From Anastatus disparis (lineage: Eukaryota; Arthropoda; Insecta; Hymenoptera; Eupelmidae), in the NCBI GenBank assembly GCA_017163975.1, contig JAFFSR010000249.1:213501-277500 (forward strand): a stretch of 64,000 bases of DNA. The letters are read 5' to 3'. Of this stretch, positions 22,431 to 33,569 are shown in pieces (the stretch's first letter is position 1; each line of letters opens with the position of its first letter). Under the pieces are notes generated by a model. That model was not told the origin of the DNA, did no database searches, and worked only from the letters and a program-made list of their open reading frames with translations. Both the position numbers and the translations under genes were made by a program.

Positions 22431-22787
22431 GTCTCAGTTTTGTATGTTTATGTGGGTATAACAATTTTTTACAGTACACAATGCATTTAGAATTTCTTGT
22501 TCATCTTCAATATTATTGTATTAACAGAAGCTTGCAGAACTGTGGAAGTTTACTGTAGAAGTCTTTTTTTATCTGATACTCCTAGATGATACTTGTTTTA
22601 CTGATTTTGAAAGTAAAGATGCATGATATTTGACGCTTGGCGTAGTATTACACGGGATAATTTTATAGGAATGGTGTGGTCGCAAACAAACATGTAGTTT
22701 TAGATGTCCTTAGTACTGAAAAAAAAAATTAGCAGGATCGATCGAAAATTGTGACTGAGAAAGAGTTTTGTCCATTTTTCCCAATTG

Positions 22788-24695
22788 CGCTTTGTCTCCG
22801 TATCTTCGTCTCCGTCTCTCCGACACCATCTTTTTGTCTTTTTTTTCGTTTTTGTCTTTCCGTCACTGTCTCTTTGCCTTTCTTTCTCTGTCTTTCTGTC
22901 TCCGTCTTTCCGTCTTCATCTCTCCATCTTCGTCTCTTCGACTCCGCCTTTCCGTCTCTGTCTCTCCATCTCCGTCTCTCCGTCTTCGTCACTGCATTAG
23001 CGTCTCTCCCTCTCTGTCTCTCCGTTACCGACTCTCCGTTTCTGTCTCTATATCACCGTCTCCGTATCTTCATCTCCATTTCTCCATTGCCGTCGCTATG
23101 ATTTCGTCTCTCCGTCTCTATTCCTCCATCTCCATTTCTATGTCACCGTCACTATGATTTTGTCTCTTCATCTTCGTTTTCCGTCCCCGTCCCTCTGTCT
23201 CCGTCTCTCCGTTTCCGTTTCTCCATTGTTGTATCTCCGTCTTCGTCTTTCCGTCACTGTCTCTCCCTTACCGTCTTTGACTCTCTGTCTTCGTCGCTCC
23301 ATCTCCGCCCCTGCGTCTCCCTCATTCCGTTACCATCTCTCCCTCACTGTCTTCGTCTCTACGTCTCGGTCTCTCCGTCTCTCCAACTCCGTCCCCTTAT
23401 CTCCGTCTCTCCGTCTCTGTCTCTCCATCTCAATTCCCCCCTCTATGTCTTTCCATCCCCCTTCCTCCGTCTCTGTCTTCCTGTCACCATCTCAACCTCT
23501 CCGTCTTCATTTTTTCGTCTCCGTTTCTCTGTTTTCGTCTTTTCGTCTTCGTCCCCCATCTCCATCTTTCCGTCACAATCCCTCCCTCTTCGTCTCTTCG
23601 TCCCTCCGCCTCCGTCCCTGCGTCCCTGTCTTTCCGTCACCGTCTCTCCATGTCCATCTTTTCATCTCCAACTCTCCTTCACCCTCTCCGTCTCTCCGTC
23701 TTTGGCTCTCCGTCTCCGTCTTTTAGGCTCCGTTTCTCCGTCTCTATCTGTCTATATCAGTCTCTCCGTCTCCATCCCTTGATCTTCGTCTCCCTCCCTT
23801 CATCTCCGTCTTCGTCCCCATCTATCCGGCACCTTTCCTCCGTCACCGTCTCTCCGTCATCATCTATCTGTCTCCGTCTCCATCTTCTCGACTCCGTCTT
23901 CAACTCTCTGTCTCTGTCTGCAAGTCTCCGTTTTGTTGGCTCCAACCTCGTCCCTATTTCTCCGTCTTCGGCCCCGTCTCTGTATCTTCGTCACCATCTT
24001 TTTGTCCCCGTCTCCGTCTTTTCGTTTCTGTCTCTGCGTGACCGTCTCTTCGTCTCTCTGTCTCCATCTTTTCGTCTCCATTTCTTCATCTGCGTCTCTC
24101 GGTCTCTCTGTCTTCGTCTTTCCGTTTCCGTCTCCGTCCTCATTTCTCCGTCTTCGTCTGTAAGTCTCTGTTTCTCCGTCTCTGTCTGTCTGTCTCAGTC
24201 TCTTCGTCTCCGTCCCTCCATCTCCGTCTTCGTCACCCTTGCTCCGTCTCCGACTCTGTCCCCGTCTTTCTATCTCCGTATCACCGTCTCCATCTCTCCG
24301 TCTCTCTGTCTCCATCTCTCCGTCTCTCTGTCTCCATTTCTCCGTCTCTCTGCCTTTGTCTCTTCGTCTCCGGATCTTCATCTCCGTCTCTCCATGGGCA
24401 TTTCTTTGTCTCCATCTCCGTCTTATCGTCTCAGTCTCTCCGTCGCTCCGTCTGTCTCCGTCGTTTTGTCACCGTTTCCGTTTTTCCGTCTTCTTTCCTC
24501 TGTCTCCGTCTCTCCAACCCCGTCTTTCCGTCTCCGTTCCTCTGTCTCCGTCTCTTTGTCTCCATCTCTCCGTCTGCGTCTCTCTGTCTCTCTGTCTTTG
24601 TCTCTCTGTCTCCGTCCCACCGTATCGGTTTCTCCGTTTTTGTATCTCCGTCTCTGTCTCTTCGTCCTCGTTCCTTAGTCTGTATTTCTTTCTCT
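22788..24695 (+). repeat. 14-bp minisatellite (CTCTCCGTCTCCGT), about 1.9 kb
   Basis: Units of exactly 14 bases can be cut in sequence (for example CTCTCCATCTCCGT, CTCTCCGTCTTCGT, CTCTCCGTTACCGA). Because 14 is not a multiple of three, the same repeat opens all three plus frames and long frames on the minus strand, which explains the many Ser/Leu/Arg-rich frames. The plus strand is almost pure pyrimidine apart from one G per half-unit. Confidence 0.92.
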
Positions 24696-25147
24696 CAGCA
24701 CTGAAAATAGCAACCGTGAATTCTTAACTACACAGCACTTACAATAGCAGCCACGTTTTTTTAACCACATAGCGCTCAAAATAGCAGCCACGAATTCGTA
24801 AGTACATAGCGCTCAAAATAGCATTTTTAAATTCTCAATTACACAGCGCTTACAATAGCAGCCACGTTTTCTTAACCACACAGCGCTCAAAATAGCAGCC
24901 GTGAATTAATTATCACACAGCGCTTACAATAACTGTTGAGTTTTTTAACTACACAGCACTTACAATAGCAGCCACGTGTTTTGAACCACACAGTGCTCAA
25001 AATTGCTGCTACACATTTCTATTTACACAGCACTTATAATAGCAGCCATGTTTTTTCTTACCACACAGTATTCAAAAAAGCAATCGCATTTTTTCAATGG
25101 CACAAAACTGAAAGTAGCAGCCGTGATTTTTAACCACACAGCGCTAA
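24696..25147 (+). repeat. 37-bp minisatellite, about 12 copies
   Basis: Each unit begins CAGCGCT or CAGCACT, continues CAAAATAGCAGCC, and ends TTAACCACA or a variant; most are 37 bases, a few 36 or 38. Two unit variants (CTCAAAATAG and CTTACAATAG) partly alternate, hinting at a 74-base higher-order period. The array lies between the 14-bp minisatellite and the downstream end of the Helitron gene. Confidence 0.92.
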
Positions 25148-25582
25148 ACTCGACTTTATTATTTTTAATTTTTTTATATTTGATATTATATTAGAATTTC
25201 AAATATGTTTGATTTTATTTACTTATTCATTATATTTAATTTTTGTACTGTGGTTTTATAATATTTCTTTGTAAACGATGTTTTCAGTCTCTATAACTAG
25301 TTCATTTATTTTTGATAAAATTTTTTCATTCATTTTGTTATATCTACGTTTTTCAGTGCTAATATAACATTTTTGTAATAGTGACAATTTTTAATATTCA
25401 TATTATGCCTTTAAATTTTATCAATTAGATTGCCCTTTGACGATATTTATTTTGGAATTTGTATAACTTTATTTCCCTTTTCCATATTTTGAATGAAAAT
25501 CACCATTTCTTATATTCAGTAAGCAATTTTTAAATTTATCTTCTGATTCCGATAAACGTTTATTTTCTTTCGAAAACATACA

Positions 25583-26036
25583 TTAAAAATGTTCCCATAA
25601 ATAGCTTTGTTTGACACAATATTCTACTATCTGTGTTCTATTTACATGTTTTACTATTGGAAATGTTTTTCTAAAATCACCTGATATGATAAATGTTTTC
25701 CCTCCAAACAAGTAATTATTATCACATACATCTTTAAACATGTGATCGACGGCTTTGAAAGCGTATTTTGATGTCATTGTGATTTCGTCCCAGATAACAA
25801 TTAATACATTTCTCATTTTTTCACTTATATCGCCGTTTGCACTAATATTATATATTGTGTCTTCAGATATGTTCAACAGTTATTTAAATGCTGTATGTAC
25901 TGACACACTATCTTGAAATAAATGAGCCGCTATACCTGTCCATGATACAACTAAATAGTTGATTCCATAAATTTTTAGATAAGTTATAATTGTATTTAAT
26001 AAGTAACTTTTACCACTTCAACCTGGATTGACTACA

Positions 26037-26038
<2 letters not shown>
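25583..26038 (-). pseudogene. Helitron PIF1-like helicase, N-terminal part
   Basis: Minus-strand peptide with the Walker A region NPG-stop-SGKS (TGA at 26018-26020 in place of a Gly codon), then VVSWTGIAAHLF and VHTAFK, then Walker B-like VIWDEITM, FKAVDHMFKD, FGGKTFIISGDFRKTFPIV and TQIVEYC, all in the order of Helitron helicases. A further stop at 25580 precedes a weaker continuation (NKRLSES, ILALKNVDI) down to about 25260. The helicase would unwind DNA during rolling-circle transposition. Confidence 0.85.
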
Positions 26039-26039
<1 letters not shown>

Positions 26040-26123
<84 letters not shown>

Positions 26124-27110
26124 CAATCCACGTCAAACGAATAATGGCTCTGTCCAAAGTTGTAGATCACCAAAAAAATCGTGTATGGGCTCAAAATTTT
26201 CGCCTTAAACTCTACTTTCTTGTGCAATGTGGTGATTTCAAAAATTCAGAACGGTAGCTCCAATATAGCGGCTCAAACCTAGAGATTCAATAAAAAATTT
26301 TTGAAAATTTATTTTTATCCATTAAAATGTGATTATACATATTTTTTTATATCAGAAATCAATTCAGCGTTTAATTTTACATAGGACTATAGTATTGCAC
26401 TTGAGGTAAAAAAATTTACAATGTCATCGGAAGGTCATATCGGAAAATAATAGTTATTTCTCGAATTACTCAATGATCAATGTTGATTATATATTAACTT
26501 TGTTTCATTTGAATGTAATGAATTATTAAAGAGTTATAACATTTTAAAGTTTATAAATTTTACACAAATCTAATGCAATTATAAATAATAATGCCAAACT
26601 TTCAAAAATGATTTTATTTGACTGCAACAAAGTTTATTTTGTTCAGTTTAAAATTTAGAATCTATTGACGAGGATGGAATTTTGATTTTTATTTTTTATT
26701 AAAATTTATTGCTAATTTTCTATGATAAAACAGTAAGTACCGTCTGAGACATATACATTTTTTCGCAGAAAATTAGCAATAAATTTTAATAAAAAATGAA
26801 AATTAAAATTCCATTCTCGTCAATAGATTCTAAATTTTAAACTGAACAAAATAAACATTGTTGCAGTCAAATAAAATCATTTTTGAAAGTTTGGCATTAT
26901 TATTTATAATTGCATTAGATTTGTGTAAAATTTATAAACTTTAAAATGTTATAACTCTTTAATAATTCATTATATTTAAATGAAACAAAGTTTAAAATGA
27001 TTGTTTTAATATTATCTGATAAGTTACTAAGCTGAAAATTAAATAATTATTTTCTACCGAAAAATATAGACGATTTTCTAAAAAACTAACTTTTGACACA
27101 GACTGTATAG
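26040..27110. mobile_element. Insertion in the Helitron: (TA)n/(TG)n plus fold-back repeat
   Basis: The Helitron frame stops at a run of TA then TG repeats (26040-26121) and resumes near 27110. Inside, 26495-26722 and 26768-26996 are near-perfect inverted copies with a 45-base spacer (landmarks AAAGAGTTATAACATTTTAA on the left and TTAAAATGTTATAACTCTTT on the right). It looks like a MITE that landed in or beside a TA microsatellite, so its outer ends are hard to fix. Confidence 0.7.
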
Positions 27111-27789
27111 CCCATACAACCTTAAGCATTTGTTAGACTATCAATAATTGACCGAATATTATTAACATTATTTACTGTACTATATTCAATTTCGTTATTT
27201 TCAATATAGTATTTTAAAGAAGGTAGATTAAAGTCATTTAATTGGATTCAATTATTAGTTGAAATATCATTAATTATGCTTATCATTAATATCCTTCAGC
27301 CTCTTTGTTGATTCATTTTTGGTAATATGATAAAAATAGATTTTATATTTTTCTTATAATTTTCGAGCATGAATTGGTTTGTGGAATGTACAAATGTAAC
27401 TAAATAATTGATAAAGAGCTTCTGGAAATCGAGATTCACAAGATTCTCCTAAACATTTATCTCATTTATCATCTATTTCAACTAAATTTTTTGCTTTTGC
27501 TGCTTCTAAGAATGTTGAGTATGTAATTCCATCAAAAGTTTCTAAGCTTTCGAAAGATGTTGCAGCCTTAACGTGAAGCGAAAGATATCTTAAGTATCTT
27601 TCTCTTTATTCTGGATTAACTAAGTACATTCTGGTTAGAATAAGTTTCATAGTTTTCATACTCTTCGTCCATGTTTTACTTATTTGATTAAAAACATAAT
27701 GTTGCGTTATATCAGAATAAAAGTAATTATGCGTCTCTGGGTCACTTTTATTAAGTTCAAACCACACTGTTAGTGTTGTATTTACATTT

Positions 27790-27940
27790 TTATACAGTTC
27801 ATTGCAATAATTAAGAGAAAATTTTACAAAAATAAAAGTGTGGGCGCTGAATTGGATTTACTGAAATTGGTGTTAACACTTTCCTTTTTAAATTTTTGTT
27901 GTAAAATTTTCTCTTAATTATTGCAATGAACTGTATAAAA
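27790..27940. repeat. Short hairpin repeat inside the Helitron linker
   Basis: ATACAGTTCATTGCAATAAT near 27796 and ATTATTGCAATGAACTGTAT near 27920 are inverted copies, with the match extending inward to about 45 bases. Either a small insertion or a local inverted duplication of Helitron sequence, since the left arm encodes Helitron-like residues on the minus strand. Confidence 0.7.
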
Positions 27941-28430
27941 GTAATTCCAAGGTAGTAAATTAATTTATTTAATACTTTCTAGTGTATTTTCTCCATTATA
28001 AAAGCGTGTTTTTAAAACGTTTTTTTTAAATTTTTTATTTTTATTAATTTCGTGTTTGGATTCTTCTTTAAAATACACATATTGTTCATTTTCATTATGA
28101 ACAGCTTATCTACAAATTGCGTGTGGAAGTTTACTAATATTATATTCCATTATGCGATACATACTTTCTGTCGAGAAAACGTATTTTGTGTTTACATATT
28201 TTTTAATTTTATCATAAAACATATCCAAATCATTCGTTTTATCCGTTGTATTATTAGTTTTACTTTCAGTCTTTATTTCACTAGCTTACATTTCTACAAA
28301 TGTACAATCATGTCTTTTGAAGCAGTATTTTAATAAGTATTTTATAACTCCTATTGTTGAATATAATTTAATATTAATATGACAATTAAACTTTAGTAAT
28401 AAATACGGGTTATAAGAAACAACAAATCTA

Positions 28431-28760
28431 TTATCTGTCCACTTGTTTTTTGTGTGGATATATCTCATTTTTATGATTTCTTTGTCGATAAATAGGATAA
28501 CTGTTTGTCATTATTGTATTTTCATTAAATCGTTTTGGAAAATTTTTCGTACACTTTCCTGATTCTTTATCCAAACAAGGTGAGGTTTTATTATGATCTC
28601 CACAAGGGCCATGGATCATAAATTGTTTGACTATTTCATATAATCTGGGTTTCTCATTTTTATTTAAAATTTCAGCTACTATGAATTTAGCAACGTCATC
28701 ACTATTGTAAATTCTATCATCTTCACTTAAAATTATTAGCATGTGTGCATGCAGTAATCC
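28431..28760 (-). pseudogene. Helitron Rep (HUH) domain block
   Basis: The minus-strand frame reads GLLHAHMLIILSEDD, then VAKFIVAEI, RLYEIVKQFMIHGPCGDHN, CTKNFPKRF and YPIYRQRN, a clear match to the Helitron Rep domain with the His-x-His metal-binding motif. It is open over about 100 codons and is the best-preserved part of the Helitron. Confidence 0.88.
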
Positions 28761-29960
28761 TCTATTTTGAAATTCTACTACGTATGAATATGGAATTCAT
28801 TTTTTCAAAATATGTTTTTTAGTTATTTGCTCTATTAATATTTTTTATTTTTGATAAATACTTCAAGAACAATATCTGGTATATTGATTACTTCTCAACT
28901 TTGTCCTATATTATTTGTGATTTCTTCCCATTTTGGATTGTATGTCATAGTAATAAAAAAAACTGGTTTTTCAATTCTTTGTAATGATCTAATTTCATGG
29001 AATCAAGTAAATTTTGATATAAGGAACGCGGAATTCCTGTAAAATTTGATGGTAATATAAAACATTTTTTCAATTTTTAAACTATTATTAATTTCGTTTT
29101 TTTATTTTTCAAGAAATCTATTACGCCTTGATAAAGTTCTGTTCTTAAAGAATCTTGATTTTTTTTTATAAAATATAATCTTAAATTTTTTATTCGAACC
29201 CATGAATATAAGTGGATATATAATCATAAAATCTACATATTGACTTATATATAGGATTCTTATTGCTTATTCTGCTTTTAAATACATACATATGTCTCTT
29301 TTAATAGGTAATTCATTTCCTACAAAAACTACTGTTGCTTTATTACATTTAGCTTTATTATATCAATGCTTATCAAAGTTATCGTTTCGTCTTATAAAAA
29401 TTTTAACATCCCTAGGTATAGTTCCATTTTTAATAAAACGATTATTTTCTCTAATTTCTACTTCGTGCATCATTTTATAAGCTGCTGCGCAAGAATTATT
29501 TCTTCTAATTATAAAATCTAATGTATCTAATAATTTAATAGAACAATTCAGATCGTTTTCTACGCGGCATTTATTTGCTTCTTCGTTATCAATATGTATA
29601 ATCGTCTATACTTTCTCGATTCATTTTCATTTGCATGTAATGCACATGTATCATGGTTTATTTGTCCACAAATACGTATAACTTGAGGACCTTTATTAAA
29701 TAATTTATCAAATGCTATACCAAAACTAGCAAATGCTAAGGCGTTATTATATGATCTTATGCATTTTTTATAGTTATTACTTATCATAGAATTTTCCGTA
29801 AGTAATTTCTTAATCTTTTCAGGATATTATGAGTCTTCTTCTAATGTTATATTTCCTTGTTTACAACATGATGTAAATTTCTTATTGCTTTACATTTTAA
29901 ATACAAAATGTCTAGCACCACAAAAATCAAAAATAAAATTCAGATCACCAATATTATTTT

Positions 29961-31560
29961 CCATGATATAATTTTCATTATTATTGGTCAATGTATCTTT
30001 AGCTATTTGGTAATAATTTATATGATTTTGATTTTCTTTTGTTTTAAATTTATCTTTGTTTTTTTCATAATAATTTTTTGTTTTACTAAAGTAATTAAAT
30101 TATCACCTTTTTTTTAAATGTCTTTTCATAAGATTCATTTGAACGTTTCAATATTTTTTGTTTGTCTCTCAATTAATATTGTTTTCTATTCTTTAAAACT
30201 TTATCTTTATTATATTTATAATACGATTTGTCATAAATGCGTCTATCATAGCTGTTATTTTGTTGATATGTTAAATTCTTATTTTTGTTTGAGGATTCTT
30301 AATTGTATTTAATAAATTTATTTTGGTTAGAAATTTGACTTTTTTGGTGCAATATATTGATAATTTTTAATTTTTTAATTGTAACTTTCATGATTTTTTA
30401 AAATTTTTATCCCTCTTAAAATCATTTACAAGTTTCATAGTTACATTTATGTTTTGAGAGTTTATTCGATTTTCATGTTGCGTTATATTCAAATTTTTGA
30501 ACTTTTCAATCGAAACTTATGTTAATATTGGGAAGGTATATGTATGTGTGTATGTGTATGTATGTTTATGTATGTGTGTATGTGTATGTTAAAGGTGCAC
30601 GTGTGTATGTGTATGTATGTATGTGACAATAATGCAAAAGATATTCACGTAAGAAAAAAAGTCCTAATTCTTAACTTTAATATAATGGTAGTATTTTTTT
30701 TTATTCACTCTTTGGAACTCCATTCAAGCTCATTTTATCAGCATATAAAAGTTTTCGAATTATGCCGTAAATAATTATATTGTTTCTTGAGTATAGACTT
30801 TGCTAGGTTCAATTGTTGTCAATCAATATCGTGACGATATTTTCCTATGCAAAAGCTATAGCGTTTATTAAAAAATAGATTTTCGTTTCTCATTTCTAAT
30901 AAATAAAAGTTAATTAGACTGTGTTAAAAATGATAATTCATCTCGTTCAACAATGAATTAGTTGCCTCTAGTAACTCACAATAAATTCATTACAATAGTA
31001 ATTTTTAGTGCAAAAGCATACTTGTATATCACAGAACAACAATGAAGTCAACATTGTGCTAAAAATTTAACTCTGTGCGAATCAAATGCAAATAAATTAT
31101 ATAAATGTAAATAAAATGAATGTTAAGACAAATGTAAATGTAAAAGATATGAACATCACTATACTTATATTAGTTAAGCAAATGAAGAGAGGAAGCTGAA
31201 TATTATCAATTAATCGTAATTGTAATCATATTAATAAAATATTAATAAAGATATTATTATTTTATTATTGTTATATAATATCAGACTTACATGTAATTGG
31301 AAGAAGGAGTTTTGTATTATCCATTAGTTATAATTATAATCATGCAGTATTAATTAGTTAAAATTATAATTAAAACAATGAAATAAAAATTATCAATCTT
31401 CATTATTACAACAGAATACTAAAGTAAGAGAAAGGTGTGAAACGGAGCCGAGAGGGGGGGACACACTTTGAATCAAAGAGTGTGGGTGTGAGGTTTTAGG
31501 GGGAGAAGCAAAGGGGGACCTTTTTGTTTCGAATAACGTAAATAACAATTGAGAAGAAGA
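29961..31560. other. AT-rich stretch without recognisable gene
   Basis: No coding region is supported. 30540-30630 is a TATG/TG-rich microsatellite. 31440-31520 is a GC- and G-richer patch (GAGGGGGGGACACAC). Short open frames here have low complexity. Confidence 0.4.
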
Positions 31561-31561
31561 A

Positions 31562-31705
31562 TGAGAGGTCGTCAGTGGTTTAATCGGTAGAGCAACGGAT
31601 TCGTAATCTCGTGGCTCCAAGTTTGATTGCCGCTCTTGGCTGAATGATATAAGCACCATTGTATGTTACATGTGCTTTGCTAAAAAAAATAAATATATAA
31701 AATAA
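31562..31705 (+). repeat. tRNA-derived SINE-like head with A-rich tail
   Basis: The A box TGGTTTAATCGG at 31576-31587 and a weakened B box AGTTTGATTGC at 31620-31630 have tRNA spacing, with a CGT at the anticodon position of an imperfect stem-loop. An A-rich tail begins at 31681. The acceptor stem does not pair, so this is not a working tRNA gene. Confidence 0.5.
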
Positions 31706-32426
31706 TTATCAATTAAAAATCTTAATTATATTATATTACATGCTATTCTATTTACTTGTAATGTGTACGGCGTATAAAGTTTTTTTTTAATAGCCCATCA
31801 ATTAGGCAATTTCATTCCTTGACAATTAATAAATAAATTCATTAGAACATTCAAAGATATAACTTTTATTGGTTAATATAGAATAGCGTTAAAATTAAAA
31901 TTTATTTATTTAAATTTTAAAAAATGATCATAATTATTTTTTAAATCAAACATCAGTGATTTATTACAATGTTAACGTTTAAATAATTTGTTGACCCTAA
32001 GGGCGCAAAATTCGATTTTCTATGCTTGTCGAGCAGTGCAAAATAGTACATTCTCGCCCTAGAGCGGAAAAGTACTCTTTGGCGCCCGCTTGATGACCAT
32101 AGAAAATCGAATTTTTCACCATTTAGATAAAAAAACAGTATGTGTACTATTTTGAACAATTTCAAAGTAACTTCTTACTGTTTAAATACAAATACCTACA
32201 TAAATATATATGATGAAATATGTTTTTGTGTAAAGTGATTGTCAATAATTAATTTAATTATTATTTTATATATTAAATAAGAATGGTTTTGATTATTTTA
32301 ATTTAGACATTTTAGAAAAAAACATCATCCATTCTGATGAATAACCGTTTTCGCATAATTCAATTTATTAATATAACGTTTTAACATTACAATATTAAAC
32401 AAAGTTGAATTATAATTAGAGTGTGA
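31706..32426. other. AT-rich stretch with a 17-bp inverted repeat
   Basis: The only structure I see is a perfect 17-base inverted repeat, 32007-32023 against 32098-32114 (AAATTCGATTTTCTATG and its inverse), enclosing a GC-richer 74-base loop. It may be a very short MITE; no other gene-like feature is visible. Confidence 0.5.
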
Positions 32427-33025
<599 letters not shown>

Positions 33026-33569
33026 TGTGGAATAAAATATATATATATATATATTTAAATTATAGTTTTATTTCTGTTTTTTGAAACACTCATGGTTCGC
33101 TTTAATTTTTTTTTGTCATATTTATACATTCACCTATTATTTTGCAGATCCTTGTCGATAGGAATATACGTTTCTGAAAAAACATATTACATAAATTTAA
33201 ATAAGAACAATTATTATAAATTATAATTCGATACCAGTTTTTCAAGTGCTAACACATAACGAAATTTCATATTAAATATGATATTTCACATTTATATATA
33301 CAATATGATTCGATGGAAGAAAATTTGTTTTATAAACATATAGATAGTACCATTCTATCAGTGATTAGAACAGGATTGTTAGAGTTAGTACAACCAACAA
33401 CATGTTTATGATTTCAATTTTCCAAGTTCAAAAAAAATTAGATACATACTGTATAATGAAATACTATTGTCAATAAAATTCGCAAATTTAGATATAATAA
33501 TATAGTATATAAGAATGCAACCAAGTGACGTTAAAAACAAAGTAATTTTTGCTAGTAAGTTATAAATTT

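Larger units (their letters stand above)
18890..22715. repeat. Large inverted repeat with a satellite in each arm
   Basis: Left-arm unique sequence 18890-19190 and right-arm 22440-22715 are inverted copies (for example ACTACATGTCTGCTTGCGA against TCGCAAACAAACATGTAGT). Next to the spacer each arm carries the same satellite in opposite orientation: 19195-19455 C-rich and 20345-22430 G-rich. The arms are thus very unequal, because the satellite has expanded or contracted on one side. The spacer (19456-20344) holds a minus-strand open frame. Confidence 0.75.
25260..29960 (-). pseudogene. Helitron Rep-helicase, decayed and interrupted
   Basis: On the minus strand the order is that of a Helitron protein: a zinc-like N-terminal piece (CGARHFVFK, then CCKQGNITLEED), IRSYNNALAFAS and ENESRKYRRLY (29560-29787), RNNSCAAAYKMMHEVE near 29500, the Rep HUH motif GLLHAHML (28740-28757), a second block IHGPCGDHNKTSPC, NPYLLLKFNCHIN and the two-tyrosine motif KYLLKYCFK near 28310, then the linker (VWFELNKSDPETHNYFY, then LEAAKAKNL) and the PIF1-like helicase. 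Many stops and frameshifts are present. An insertion of about 1.07 kb (26040-27110) splits the gene just before the P-loop. Helitrons move by rolling-circle replication; this copy cannot. I could not fix the TC or CTRR ends. Confidence 0.85.

Noticed and set aside
20232..22490. Plus-strand frames rich in Gly, Phe, Val and Cys
   Set aside because: By-products of the 15-base G-rich satellite.
22751..24727. Long Ser/Leu/Arg-rich frames in three plus frames and Arg/Asp/Glu-rich frames on the minus strand (up to 342 codons)
   Set aside because: Produced by the 14-base minisatellite; equally open in several frames, so no evidence of coding.
24696..25147. CRISPR-like array (regular 37-base repeats)
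   Set aside because: Repeats are contiguous without unique spacers and the genome is eukaryotic; it is a minisatellite.
28052..30312. Plus-strand Phe/Ile-rich frames across the Helitron
   Set aside because: Shadows of the decayed minus-strand Helitron gene in AT-rich DNA.
31562..31640. Functional tRNA-Thr gene
   Set aside because: The B box is degenerate and the stems are imperfect; an A-rich tail follows.
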